Made by a program: the position numbers and the translations under genes
In this document: positions 10,935 through 24,172 of the stretch, piece by piece
Layout of the letters: every line of letters begins with the position of its first letter
How positions within the stretch are numbered: the first letter of the stretch is position 1
The notes under the pieces: generated by a model
The model's input: the letters and a program-made list of their open reading frames with translations, nothing else
What the model was told of the DNA's origin: nothing
Database searches by the model: none
NCBI GenBank assembly: GCA_032716605.1
Contig: CM064573.1
Coordinates: 7,652,207 to 7,716,206, forward strand
Source of the DNA: Paralithodes platypus
Lineage: Eukaryota; Arthropoda; Malacostraca; Decapoda; Lithodidae
Reading direction: 5' to 3'
DNA length: 64,000 bases

Positions 10935-12465
10935 CTAGCTTACATTATCTCTGCCTATCATCCATTCCAATCATATACGTACCCTTGTGTTTTCGCAATT
11001 ATTATTTGTTTTCGCTATTATTATCGGCATTGTTTTTCTTGTTAACAAAAAAACCTCCCCGGTAATGTCATTGTCTTAAGTACGGTAGCTGGTAATGTCC
11101 TCACACACCCACTCTCTCTTAATATAATTGTGTTTTCAGTATAATTCACCCCGTGATGTTGTATTACGATACTCACCGTAAACCAAACTTGTTGCATATT
11201 TTTCTCTTTCACAATATTAACCTTCGTATTGTTATAGTTTGATGCCTGTCTGTTTATCTGTTTATACATGTGTGTTGCTATCCTGTGTAAATTGTTTTTG
11301 CTTATTGAATTAGTTAATATATTTGTCTTATATATCCGCCTATCTTATAATATTTGCCCTATACAGTATATTTCAGTTGGTTACGGTGTTCACATATGTT
11401 ATTTCCTTACACCTACACTTTATACAGTAATATATAGTTGTCCAATAATATAATGAGTCATTATAAGTCACGTTCAGTTATACTAAGTGGTTTTAAGTAT
11501 CATCTTATCTAAGTTGTACTAGGCCTCTGTATAATGTAAATATATATTGTTATCAGCTACGTGACTGTTAACCTTGGCTAGCCATCCTCCACTCCAGCTT
11601 ATTGGTTCAGGAACACATTTCCATCTGTTACCAGCCAGTAAGGTTCGATCCCAAGTGTTTATGGTTAGAGTTCCAAGTAATAATATTACTCCCCGTCACA
11701 CTGGCTAAATTGAGTTCCATAAACCTAAATAACGGGTTTATTGGAAATGTTTATCCTCATTAATTAGTCACTGTGGTAGTCATCCATGTAATGAGTAACT
11801 TTAACATGTCCATTAAGGACCCTCTTGCGGGTAAGTAATGATGTTTCAGTATATAGCACAGTCTAAACCTTGAAACTAGTTACGTAATTGTGTTTATCTT
11901 TATCCCTCTCGCTCTCTCTTGAAGAACCAACCTTATATTTATTTGGAAAGAGGGAAATAACTTGGAGTTGATTATGAAACTGAGTTGTAACTTTATTTTG
12001 TTTTGTTTGAAGACTTAATGTCTTAATGTTTACTGTAGATGTGCTTGTTCATTCATTATCTTTGGAAGATAATGAAATGAGATGTGACAAATTAAATCAG
12101 CCCTTACTAGATCACTGTTCAGACACCTGCATAAGTTCATCTCGCTATCTTAAATTTCATCTAACAAACGAACCTGTTTAATACAAAGCATACTCCTATA
12201 CAAGGCCAGATTGTGAATTTTACAATACTAATCCTTTGGATATTTAGTATTATTTGAAAGAAAACAATCGGAGGTATCAGATCTGGATTGTTATATATCT
12301 TCTTTAAGGACTAATTCACGTAAACGGCAATAGCGTTATAGACCGCAGTATTATCGTTATATATTTATGTGAATCATTAGCTAATATTGTTCTCTTCTTG
12401 CCAACAGGTAAGAAACACCAGAGGTACCCATCATACTGCAGCCATGATGAGTATGTTTAGTTTAT
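10935..12465. other. Non-coding; contains a dispersed repeat at about 11570-11870
   Basis: I see no gene here. Positions 11596-11690 match the two sides of LINE F (50980-51030 and 52640-52690): 'GCTTATTGGTTCAGGAACAC', 'CCAGTAAGGTT' and 'AAGTGTTTATGGT'. This copy lacks the LINE, so it serves as a related empty site. The remainder is AT-rich and shows nothing else. Confidence 0.65.
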
Positions 12466-13304
<839 letters not shown>

Positions 13305-14156
13305 GGCTCAATGTCAGGGAATTAGAATCGTTCACTACAATGTATACTGTGATTGTACAACACATTCTTAGCAGCGGTGGTGGTGTATTTGGCTCAATGT
13401 CAGGGAATTAGAATCGTTCACTACAATGTATACTGTGATTGTACAACACATTCTTAGCAGCGGTGGTGGTGTATTTAAATGTCAGGGAATTAGAATCGTT
13501 CACTACAATGTATACTGTGATTGTACAACACATTCTTAGCAGCGGTGGTGGTGTATTTGGCTCAATGTCAGGGAATTAGAATCACTACAATGTATACTGT
13601 GATTGTACAACACATTCTTAGCAGCGGTGGTGGTGTATTTGGCTCAATGTCAGGGAATTAGAATCGTTCACTACAATGTATACTGTGATTGTACAACACA
13701 TTCTTAGCAGCGGTGGTGGTGTATTTGGCTCAATGTCAGGGAATTAGAATCGTTCACTACAATGTATACTGTGATTGTACAACACATTCTTAGCCAGCGG
13801 TGGTGGTGTATTTGGCTCAATGTCAGGGTATTAGAATCGTTCACTACAATGTATACTGTGATTGTACAACACATTCTTAGCAGCGGTGGTGGTGTATTTG
13901 GCTCAATGTCAGGGAATTAGAATCGTTCACTACAATGTATACTGTGATTGTACAACACATTCTTAGCAGCGGTGGTGGTGTATTTGGCTCAATGTCAGGG
14001 AATTAGAATCGTTCACTACAATGTATACTGTGATTGTACAACACATTCTTAGCAGCGGTGGTGGTGTATTTGGCTCAATGTCAGGGAATTAGAATCGTTC
14101 ACTACAATGTATACTGTGATTGTACAACACATTCTTAGCAGCGGTGGTGGTGTATT
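13305..14156. repeat. 86-bp minisatellite, about 10 units
   Basis: The unit starts GGCTCAATGTCAGGGAATTA, has TTCACTACAATGTATACTG in the middle and ends CAGCGGTGGTGGTGTATTT. Units are nearly identical: one lacks GGCTC, one lacks CGTT, one has an extra C. The low divergence implies recent expansion. Confidence 0.97.
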
Positions 14157-14643
14157 TTACGGTTATTGTTGTTTGTTTGAACAAATTCAAGATTGAACAC
14201 CTATATTTTCTATATTTGTTGTTGGTCATATTGTTGACTTAATACAACATTACATAGGAGGATAACAGCAACCTTGTCTCATTTTAATCCTACCAATTGA
14301 GTTCCCTCATTTCCATCCTTTCCTTTATTTTATGCATTCACTTATGCATTTCATATTTTGCATTTCCCTTTGCAATTTGCCCATCTTTTCGCCACCTTTT
14401 TTACATCTATCTGCCAAAAATATTAAGTATAGTAATACTTTGTACTTCACACATACAGTATATACTCATGCAATGAGAGAGAGAAAGAGAGAGAGCATTA
14501 ATATTGACAAGTTGGAATTAGCTTTTCTCTTTTTCTCCAACTTGTTTTTCCATTGACTCATTGATTTTGTATCCTTAATACTTTCGTGTCATCGAATGTT
14601 CTATCTCTTGTCTCCCTAACGTTTCTCTCTCATACCCGATACT
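14157..14643. other. Non-coding spacer
   Basis: AT-rich sequence with a short imperfect GA run near 14475-14494. No gene seen. Confidence 0.5.
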
Positions 14644-15089
14644 TTAACCCGTGGAGCCCCGCCTAGTTTTTTATTTTTTGTTCACCAGAACCCGGCCCGT
14701 TTTCAATTTTTTTTTTATTCCAGAAACTATAGCGAATGGGTTAGGAATGAAGGAAAAACCACGAAAAACCGCTCAAAAAGCTTAAAGAATGGTCCTACAG
14801 AGCCCCCGAAAACGTATTTTACAAGAGTAAAAAATGTAAGGCAATTTCCCAAAAAAAACCAGGTTATTGCGCGCTCACGCGCACGTACGTGGACTTTGAG
14901 AGTTTTCAACCATCGGCACGGTTGCGTGGGATACGTACACAGTTCCCATACAAATCTGAGCCCTCTCGAGTGGCTACACCTGAGGTTACGGTCGGAGCAA
15001 TTAGGATGACTCGTCAGACGCATCGCTGGGGCTGTGCGTTACATATATATGCGATGCGCCAGACGCGTCGCTGGGGCGGGACGGGTTAA
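14644..15089. mobile_element. TTAA-flanked MITE, family 2 (copy 1)
   Basis: The element is bounded by TTAA at 14644-14647 and 15086-15089. Its ends are TTAACCCGTGGAGCCCCG and, inverted, TTAACCCGTCCCGCCCCAG. Near the right end the motif CAGACGC-TCGCTGGGGC occurs twice (about 15015 and 15060), a subterminal repeat. CpG is much denser than in the surroundings. An inverted copy lies at 56796-57241 and a diverged relative at 58889-59296. No open frame. Confidence 0.83.
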
Positions 15090-15630
15090 TGCGTGACCTT
15101 CTTCACTTTTCGTTTTTCACTTTCCTTTTTTCCTAACTTCCCACACAGAGCACAGCCATTATTCAGGCTGTCATAAAAGTTAGGTCGTTGGTACGTGCGC
15201 GGTGACACTAGTTTAAGAAGACAGATGATAAAAGTTGCCCGAAGGTTTGGTAAAACTGCCGAGGTAAAGTCTAGGAAACCATTACTATTTTAATTGTTGT
15301 CAACCCTTGTATGTTTGCCTCTTTATGAAATTATCTCTTGTTCTTTGTTTTGGTTCCCTCAGTTGTAATGTTGTTTGTCTTAACCTATTTTGTAATGTTA
15401 AGACATATTCCTCTTTCTCGTCATTTATATATGTTAACAATGCAACTTTCCTGTCATCCTTAGGTCCACAGTGTTCCTTTTGTTCAGGAAAGTATACAAA
15501 TACCCCTTTTATTTTCAATTTTAATATTCTCCTTTCTTCCAGTCATCATCCATTCCTGCTTTACTTACATTCCTCCCTCTTCCCTCCTCCCCCACAACCA
15601 CACCCGACTGTCACCAGCGTACTATTTTAG
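15090..15630. other. Non-coding; left part of dispersed repeat H
   Basis: No gene. From about 15541 the sequence ('CATCCATTCCTGC', 'CCTCCCTCTTCCCTCCTCCC', 'CCCGACTGTCACCAG') matches 36086-36170, which marks the left arm of dispersed repeat H. The right arm resumes at 15896. Confidence 0.55.
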
Positions 15631-15895
15631 GACGTTTATCCCCATCCAGGTGTCCCGCGAGCCAGCAAATTTATAAAACAAAATTTGACAGCAAGCTAAA
15701 TTTTTACATGTTTCGATAGAAAAATGTCTCCGACAAAGCCGGATTTTTCTCCCTACAAAGCTGGCTCGCTATAGCTCGCCAGGAAGAAATCAACACCTAG
15801 ATGGGGATAAACATCTTAAAACAGCAGGCTGAATGGGACCGTATGGATACAAGCCAGAGAAAGAGAGAACAGGAGAGAAAACAAGCAGGTCACCC
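15631..15895. mobile_element. Hairpin-bearing insertion in repeat H, related to duplication start
   Basis: This insertion is absent from the other copy of repeat H at about 36175. It begins with the inverse of the segment that opens the window ('GTTTATCCCCATCCAGGTGT') and then has the direct form ('ACACCTAGATGGGGATAAAC', 15791-15810), giving outer inverted arms. An inner perfect pair is GCGAGCCAGC (15657-15666) with GCTGGCTCGC (15760-15769). The rest runs parallel to 25-48 plus 1750-1810. The mechanism is unknown, with no transposase or clear target duplication. Confidence 0.55.
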
Positions 15896-16800
15896 CCCTT
15901 AACCTCACTCACAACATTATAATAACAGTTCTGCTCTGCCACCAAGGACCTTACCACTACCACCTCACTATATCATTTATTGTTAACTTGACTCACAACA
16001 TAATAATAACAGTCCTTCTCTGCCACCAAGGACCTTACCACTACCACCTCACTATATCATTATTGATTGACTCACAACATAATAATAACAGTCCTTCTCT
16101 GCCACCAAGGACCTTACCACTACCACCTCACTATATCATTTATTGTTAACTTGACTCACAACATAATAATAACAGTCCTTCTCTGCCACCAAGGACCTTA
16201 CCACTACCACCTCACTATATCATTTATTGTTAACTTGACTCACAACATAATAATAACAGTCCTTCTCTGCCACCAAGGACCTTACCACTACCACCTCACT
16301 ATCATTATTGTTAACTGGACTCACACATAAAATAACAGTCCTTCTCTGCCACCAAGGACCTTATCACTACCACCTCATTTCATTGTTAACATCACTCACA
16401 ACATTATAATAACAGTCTCTGCCACCAAGGACCTTATCCTACCACCTCACTATATCATTTATTGTTAACATCACTCACAACATTATAATAACAGTCCTTC
16501 TCTGCCACCAAGGACCTTATCACTACCACCTCACTATATCATTTATTGTTAACTTGACTCACAACATTATAATAACAGTCCTTCTCTGCCACCAAGGACC
16601 TTATCACTACCACCTCACTATATCATTTATTGTTAACACCACTCACACCATTATAATAACAGTCCTCCTCTGCCACCAAGGACCTTATCACTACCACCTC
16701 ACTATATCATTTATTGTTAACATCACTCACAACATTATAATAACAGTCCTTCTCTGCCACCAAGGACCTTATCACTACCACCTTACTATATTCTTACCAC
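15896..16800. repeat. 84-bp minisatellite, about 10-11 units, inside repeat H
   Basis: The unit contains CTCACAACAT, AATAACAGTCCTTCTC, TGCCACCAAGGACCTTA and CACTATATCATTTATTG. The corresponding place in the other repeat H copy (36180-36270) has a single unit, so the array grew from one unit. Because 84 is a multiple of three, long frames are open (16067-16330, 16554-16964), but they have no other coding sign. Confidence 0.95.
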
Positions 16801-17007
16801 CATTAGGTTGCACCATTTTGGGCCGTGCGACTAATTTGGTTTCAGCGACCGATCTGAGCATTGCATCCAATATGGACCAAGCTATTTACTCAAGCCGCCC
16901 AATTTGGCCACATTTTAGACTAAATAGCCAAATTCGACTGAATTCACACATACACCATTGTTAAATTCTGCCTAAGAATTGTTCCTTATTCAGTCCAACA
17001 ATACGTT

Positions 17008-17009
<2 letters not shown>
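16801..17009. repeat. Right part of dispersed repeat H
   Basis: The 'TTGCACCATTTTGGGCCGTGCG' block and 'TTTGGTTT' match 'TTTGGGTAGTGCG' and 'GTGGTTTGG' at about 36268-36300. The rest shows nothing. Confidence 0.5.
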
Positions 17010-17680
<671 letters not shown>

Positions 17681-18500
17681 GGACACAGTGACCTTCCAGT
17701 ACCGCCTGTCATTGGTTGTTCTATACTGGTGCACCATCCTTGGTACAGTGACCTTCCAGTACCGCCTGTCATTTCTATTGCACCATCGTGGTACAGTACT
17801 TCCAGTACCGCCTGTCATTGGTTGCACCGTCCTTGGTACAGTGACCTTCCAGTACCGCCTGTCATTGGTTGTTCTATACTGGTGCACCATCCTTGGTACA
17901 GTGACCTTCCAGTACCGCCTGGCATTGGTTGTCTATATTGGTGCACCATCCTTGGTACAGTAACCTTCCAGTACCGCCTGGCATTGGTTGTTCTATACTG
18001 GTGCACCATCCTTGGTACAGTGACCTTCCAGTACCGCCTGCCATTGGTTGTTCTATACTGGTGCACCATCCTTGGTACAGTGACCTTCCAGTACCGCTTG
18101 TCATTGGTTGTTCTATACTGGTGCACCATCCTTGGTACAGTGACCTTCCAGTACCGCCTGGCATTGGTTGTTCTATACTGGTGCACCATCCTTGGTACAG
18201 TGACCTTCCAGTACCGCCTGCCATTGGTTGTTCTATACTGGTGCACCATCCTTGGTACAGTGACCTTCCAGTACCGCCTGTCATTGGTTGTTCTATATTG
18301 GTGCACCATTCTAGGTACAGTGACCTTCCAGTACCGCTTGTCATTGGTTGTTCTATACTGGTGCACCATCCTTGGTACAGTGACCTTCCAGTACCGCCTG
18401 CCATTGGTTGTTCTATACTGGGGCACCATCCTTGGTACAGTGACCTTCCAGTACCGCTTGTCATTGGTTGTTCTATACTGGTGTACCATCCTTGGTACAT
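17681..18500. repeat. 60-bp minisatellite, about 14 units, possible 180-bp higher order
   Basis: The unit contains ACAGTGACCTTCCAGTACCG, then CATTGGTTGTTCTATACTGG and TGCACCATCCTTGGT. The variable triplet before CATTGG runs GGC, GCC, (T)GTC, GGC, GCC, GTC from 17970 to 18280, which suggests a three-unit higher-order period. One unit near 17770 is shortened. Open frames of up to 337 codons run through it on both strands because 60 is divisible by three. I do not treat them as genes. Confidence 0.96.
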
Positions 18501-18850
18501 CCCTCCTTCCTCTTTCCCCTTGTAATGGACCCCCAGAGATGTCTTTAATAGTCCCCCTCCCAACCATTCCAACACTCTCTGTCATTACTACTTTGAGTCC
18601 ACTACTGGGAAGCACCCCACGGGGCCAATCAAGGAGATGGGAACACTTACACAGCACACACACATACAGTCGCACACGTCAAACGCCTCCCCCCCCCCCC
18701 CCCCATACACACACTGTCTCTCTCTCTCACACTGTTCAGTAACACCTCTCTCATCCGGTTCATCAATATAATATTTCCCCTCCCCACTTGTTCATTGATC
18801 TCTCCCTCTCCCCTTCCCTTGAGCCCTTTTTAGGGAGACATTACCATCTG
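18501..18850. other. Spacer with poly(C) and CA/TC runs
   Basis: There is a C run at about 18689-18704, then a CA run and a short TC run. The sequence after it resembles 12864-12960. No gene. Confidence 0.55.
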
Positions 18851-19950
18851 TGTTGTTATAGCCACCATGTTGTATACCTCGTGGTGTATCCTGTTTGGCT
18901 ACCAGTGTTGTTATAGCCACCATGTTGTATACCTCGTGATGTATCCTGTTTGGCTACCAGTGTTGTTATAGCCACCATGTTGTATACCTCATGATGTATC
19001 CTGTTTGGCTACCAGTGTTGTTATAGCCACCATGTTGTATACCTCATGATGTATCCTGTTTGGCTACCAGTGTTGTTATAGCCACCATGTTGTATACCTC
19101 GTGATGTATCCTGTTTGGCTACCAGTGTTGTTATAGCCACCATGTTGTATACCTCGTGATGTATCCTGTTTGGCTACCAGTGTTGTTATAGCCACCATGT
19201 TGCATACCTCGTGATGTATCTCGTTTGGCTACCAGTGTTGTTGTAGCCACCATGTTGTATACCTCGTGATGTATCCTGTTTGGCTACCAGTGTTGTTATA
19301 GCCACCATGTTGTATACTTCGTGATGTATCCTGTTAGGCTACCAGTGTTGTTATAGCCACCATGTTGTATACCTCGTGATGTATCCTGTTTGGCTACCAG
19401 TGTTGTTATAGCCACCATGTTGTATACCTCGTGATGTATCCTGTTTGGCTACCAGTGTTGTTATAGCCACCATGTTGTATACCTCGTGATGTATCCTGTT
19501 TGGCTACCAGTGTTGTTATAGCCACCATGTTGTATACCTCGTGATGTATCCTGTTTGGCTACCAGTGTTGTTATAGCCACCATGTTGTATACCTCGTGAT
19601 GTATCCTGTTTGGCTACCAGTGTTGTTATAGCCACCATGTTGTATACCTCGTGATGTATCCTGTTTGGCTACCAGTGTTGTTATAGCCACCATGGTGTAT
19701 ACCTCGTGATGTATCCTGTTTGGCTACCAGTGTTGTTATAGCCACCATGTTGTATACTTCGTGATGTATCCTGGTTGGCTACCAGTGTTGTTATAGCCAC
19801 CATGTTGTATAGGGATGTATCCTGTTTGGCTACCAGTGTTGTTATAGCCACCATGTTGTATACCTCGTGATATATCCTGTTTGGCTACCAGTGTTGTTAT
19901 AGCCACCATGTTGTATACCTCGTGATGTATCCTGTTTGGCTACCAGTGTT
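18851..19950. repeat. 55-bp minisatellite, about 20 units
   Basis: The unit is TGTTGTTATAGCCACCATGT, then TGTATACCTCGTGATGTATC, then CTGTTTGGCTACCAG. Divergence between units is very low; one unit near 19810 has lost about 7 bases. A 55-bp period breaks reading frames, so this array cannot code for a regular protein repeat. Confidence 0.98.
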
Positions 19951-22392
19951 GTACTGAACCATTTCAGAATAGAATGTTGTTTGTCATTGTACTATTCTGG
20001 CCAGCATTACCCTGAGCGTCGCCGTAGGGTTGAAAACGCAAGGTATTGTTACCGTCCTTGTGTGTGTTTTGTGTCTGCCTGACTGTGTGTGTGTCTGTCT
20101 GACTGTGTGTGTGACTGTTCACAAAATATCTGGAGAACCAATGAATGCATGTTGACGTTACTTAGCCACCTCCTTCATTCGGTACCTGAAAGGATCATGT
20201 TAATATTTCGTCAATATTGGACACCCCCAGCTTCCCCCCTCTTGGACCACTCTCAATATGTACATTAGAAGCTTTTGTTCAATAATCATGATAGTTAGGT
20301 ACTAGTTCTTGGTTAGTTGCGAACCTCACACAAAAATGTTCGAGATGATTGGATAACCATATTGAGGGGTGAGGATTTGTCCCCCTTACTATAGCACGGA
20401 ATAATACAAGTTTGGGTGTATTTATTGTGGCTCATAAGCTTTTGTATTCGATACTTTGAGAGTGTACTTACGTCTGTCTGTTTGTTCACAGGATATGTAG
20501 AGTATAATGATTGTATTTCAACCAAAGTTTGTCAATCCCTTCCTTCCGTACCCCCAAAGTATCTTATTAACTATTACTCTCACCTATCGCCATACAATAT
20601 TATTCAACTCAAGAAATTCGATCACGATGCATGTCCGTATTCGTCTTATTATTTTTAATTTGTTCTAATTTTCTCAGAAAAATATCTTCAATTTTCTACA
20701 TCCATGATTCCTTGGTGTACTGAACTTGTTTTTGTATATCTTCCTCTCTGTCTACCTTATGGCTGAAGGTAACTGTCAGTGCAGAGTGTTGTGATCCACA
20801 CACCAGGCCATCACCCAGATCATGGTAGCCAACCCTTAACCCACTCAGCCAGCCAATTAATCAGAGAATCAATTACAGTTGGTGGTGCCGTGCGTTCCTC
20901 TCTGGTAGTAATTGTTATAGACGCATCCATTAATTAGTCTGGGTGTTGTGGTGGCTGTCATAATTGGCACCAGCTGTTATGAGGCAGGCATGTTTCTATT
21001 GATATCATAAGGTCTGGTAGATGTTATCACCACTCTTTAGTGCCTGAAACTAAGGCTTATCTTATGACAAGCGAGTCTTATATGTCGCAGGTGGGACAAG
21101 TGGTGTTGATGAGACTGATGTTGTTTGTGAGACAAATGTTGATTGTGACAGATGACAGTTTGTTCGGTTAAGGTAAACTATTTAATGATGTTAAGGAGGC
21201 AGGCAAGAAGGTTGTCAGGGAGTGAGAAATTTCATTAGGTCACTGTGTGAAAATTTAAAGAATTTGTTGCCATGGACAAAACAAGACATTTCAGTTGGTC
21301 TGGAACGCAAATATACATTGATTGTGAGGAATGTGGTGAAGATTGGTATTGATGGGATGAACAGGTAAACACATCAAGTACCGACAAATCTCATTATCCA
21401 GGTAGATAAGAAAGTTGTCTAGATCAAAATATGTTCATGGTGGGAAATATAATTTCCAAAAAATAATGTTAAGTTGGATTGAGTCAAGTTGTGGGTTAAA
21501 ATAAAATAACTTTGATCAGTAAATAGTGTGAACCATATGTGTTTAGGGGTATTAGAACAATAAAATGTGAATACTATGTAACACATCCCATGGTATATAC
21601 GTTGTGAGCCGCAACATCTATACGATAATAGGTTCTCGTGTTACTCGGCCACATTGGAAATGCATTTGGAGACCTAAGGGACCAACCATTGTATTGGAGG
21701 GCTGGAGGTGTGGGAAGGTTGGCAAGAGGAAGGAGGAAAATGGTATTTCAGAAATGGAGGAGGACACAATGTAAGGAAATGCTGACATGAACAAGGCCAG
21801 TGTATTCGTTGTTTGACATTTTATATAACAATTGTATACTTTATCTTCGTAGACTTTTCTATGTAGACTTTTCTAAGTGAGTAATATCATATCTTGGTTG
21901 ATGAAAGCCAACACATTAAATATGTTTTGTGTTAAGTCTAAAACTAAAAACTATTGGTGTTGCTTTGTCTTTCTTCTTTATATTTGAGTACACCTATTCC
22001 TTTTTTCATTGCTTCCCTTATTATCCAGCCATGTGACAATGTTTTCAAATTATTTCTTAAGCTTTTCATAATCCAATGTTAGCTATACATAGAAACACTA
22101 AATATATGCAATCTAGCGTTAATTCGTTGTATGTTGGCGTTCCAAGTAATACAGATGCCTAGCATTCAAACCTCTACAATATACCCCATCCTAACAAACA
22201 CAGCAGAAAACACAGAGATCCGATGTAGTAAAGTTGTGTTGCTATTGTGGTTCTCCTCCACACTGATGCCTTTCCTACATTATGGTAAAGGTTTCCACAA
22301 ACTCTGTGGTGTTGTGGAACCTTTTACGGATATCCAGCCCACAATATTATATCTGACCTGGTACTGTGGTTATCACTCCACAGCGTGCGCTT

Positions 22393-22395
<3 letters not shown>
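19951..22395. other. Non-coding, mostly unique; ancestor-like G-rich repeat at 21590-21770
   Basis: I see no convincing gene in this 2.4-kb stretch. Positions 21595-21710 match 23695-23800: 'GCCGCA-CATCT', 'ATAGG-TCTCGTGTTA' and 'ATTTGGAGA'. What follows here is one G-rich unit ('GGAGGGCTGGAGG...GAGGAAGGAGGAAAATGG'), while after 23795 the same sequence leads into a multi-unit G-rich array. Confidence 0.55.
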
Positions 22396-22433
<38 letters not shown>

Positions 22434-22445
22434 AGAGAGAGAGAG
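22396..22445. repeat. (GA)n microsatellite at the 3' end of LINE A copy 2
   Basis: An imperfect GA run that abuts the tail units of the LINE A copy. Confidence 0.96.
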
Positions 22446-23555
22446 TACAAAGGAGTACAAAGGAAATCAAGCAACAACAGATCTAGTGACCCTTCTAGGC
22501 TGCTTGTCCTCCAAACCACTGAGGATCAAGTGTCCAAACGGTTTAGAGTGGGTAAGGGAACATTGGAAAGGGACCTACTGCACTGCCACTAACGTGGCAG
22601 GACTAGGAAGTTAGTAGGGGACATATGGGTTAGTAACTGAGGGGAGGATAAAGTTATTCATTTACAAACGCAGTCAGTCGCGGGTTTGATGCGAGATATT
22701 TGTCTAGGCGGAATTTAAATGAATCAACGGTGCTGCAGTCTATAACGTCTCGGGGAAGCCCATTCCACAAGTTGACAAACTCGATTGAAGAAGAAATTCC
22801 TTAGATTCGTGCGAGTTAAAAGATTTACCAATAATTTTGCAACCGTTTCCCCGCGTGTAATTAGATTGGTCGATAGTGAAGTACTTACTACAGTTCATAT
22901 TGTCGATGCCTTTGATGATTTTGAACACTTAAATTAAGTCGCCTCTTAATCTGCGCTGGGTTAAAGGAAATATATTTAATTATCTAAGACGCTCTTCATA
23001 TGGTTTGTTCTTTAGGCTAGGTATCATTTTGGTAACTCTACGTTGAACTCGTTCTAGTTTGTTTATATCTTTTTGGTAATAAGGGCACCAGGATTGAACG
23101 CAGTATTCCAGAAGAGGGCGGACTAAGGAATTGTAAAGGGTTAGGATAGCTTCTTTGGATTTATGCTCAAATGACCTGCCTATAAAGCCAATTATTTTGT
23201 TTGCCTTCTTAACAACTTCTGAACATTGTTGACTCGGTTTTAAGTTACTCGATATTGTTACTCCCAGATCAGTTTCTGTGTTTACATGCTAAAGCGGAGT
23301 GCCATTCATCGAGTAGTTTGCTTTCTCATTTAGGTATCCGACATGTAGTACTTTACATTTATCCGCATTGAAACTCATTTGCCAAATTTGGGCCCAACAT
23401 GACAATTTATCTAGATTGTGTTGCATATCGTCAACTTGTTCTTTTGAGAGTACGCTATTTGCAATTTTTGTATCGTCAGCAAATTTTGAGATTGTGCAGG
23501 TGAGACCCTCATCTATGTCGTTGATGTAAATTAGAAAGAGAATTGGTCCTAGTAC
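22446..23555 (-). mobile_element. CR1-like LINE A, copy 2, 5'-truncated, inside GA repeat
   Basis: Minus-strand copy of LINE A, closely similar to 7485-8580, with two tail units. It is truncated in the reverse transcriptase just after the sequence for 'LGPILFLIYI', directly at a GA run. GA touches both ends, so the element probably inserted into a GA tract. The 3' UTR has about 30 extra bases with a small palindrome (TGCCACTAACGTGGCA) that copy 1 lacks. Confidence 0.92.
22654..23555 (-). pseudogene. LINE A copy 2 reverse transcriptase, C-terminal third
   Basis: Reads the FADDTK box (about 23470-23487), 'WQMSFNADKCKVLHVG', the connection domain and the final 'TCGMGFPETL'-like shifted end. The stop aligned with copy 1 is at 22654-22656. 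Private lesions are an extra C near 22799 (frameshift), a Gln to stop change near 22932, and others around 23290. Copy 1 carries none of these, so both derive from a less damaged source. Confidence 0.85.
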
Positions 23556-23579
23556 TAGAGAGAGAGAGAGAGAGCGTGC

Positions 23580-23622
<43 letters not shown>
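23556..23622. repeat. GA run followed by (TG)n
   Basis: GA at 23556-23574, a short CGTG transition, then TG to 23622. Confidence 0.97.
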
Positions 23623-23625
<3 letters not shown>

Positions 23626-23794
23626 ACATCACATAATAACCCATGGAAGCAATAATTGTATACAGTATAACTGTAACTATAATATATTCTGTGGTACATA
23701 CATTCACTGCCGCAGCATCTGTTACACAATAGGCTCTCGTGTTATGCTCAGCCCCGTTGGAATCACATTTGGAGAACCGTTCATTGTGATGGAG

Positions 23795-24172
23795 AGCTGG
23801 GGAGGGGGAGGGGGAGGGATGGTAAAGCAGGAGGAGTAGTGGGGAAGAGGAGGGAGAGAAAGAGCTGGGGGGGGGGAGGGGGGGGGATGGTAAGAGCAGA
23901 GGAGGGAGTGGTAGGAAGAGGAGGAGGAGAGAAAGAAGAGCTGGGGAGGGGGAGGGGAGGAATGTTAAGAGCAGAGGAGGAGTAGTGGTGGAAGAGGAGG
24001 AGAGAGAAAGAGGAGGGAGAGGGGGAGGGATGGAAGAGCAGAGGAGGAGTAGTGGAAGAGGAGGGAGAGAAAAGAGAGGGGGAGGGGAGAGGAATGGTAA
24101 GAGCAGAGGAGGAGTAGTGGTGGAAGAGGAGGAGGGAGAGAAAGAGAGCTGGGGAGGGGGAGGGGGAGGGAT
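23795..24172. repeat. G-rich minisatellite, left part (split by LINE B)
   Basis: The unit of about 71 bp contains GAGCTGGGGAGGGGGAGGG, then ATGGTAAGAGCAGAGGAGG and AGTAGTGGTGGAAGAGG. The plus strand is nearly all purine, and each unit holds three or more G tracts. The array stops in mid-unit at the LINE B tail and resumes at 28191. Confidence 0.95.

Noticed and set aside
17729..18742. Long open frame of 337 codons, and the minus-strand frames opposite
   Set aside because: The 60-bp period is a multiple of three, so all frames without a stop in one unit stay open. Both strands are open at once, and the encoded repeats show no domain.
18851..19950. Regular repeat array reminiscent of CRISPR
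   Set aside because: Units are joined head to tail without variable spacers, and the sequence is eukaryotic. The same holds for the arrays at 13305, 15896, 17681, 45374 and 47990. They are minisatellites.
23289..23729. Frame fusing the LINE A polymerase to a His-Thr repeat
   Set aside because: It is the truncated LINE A copy running by chance into the CA microsatellite.
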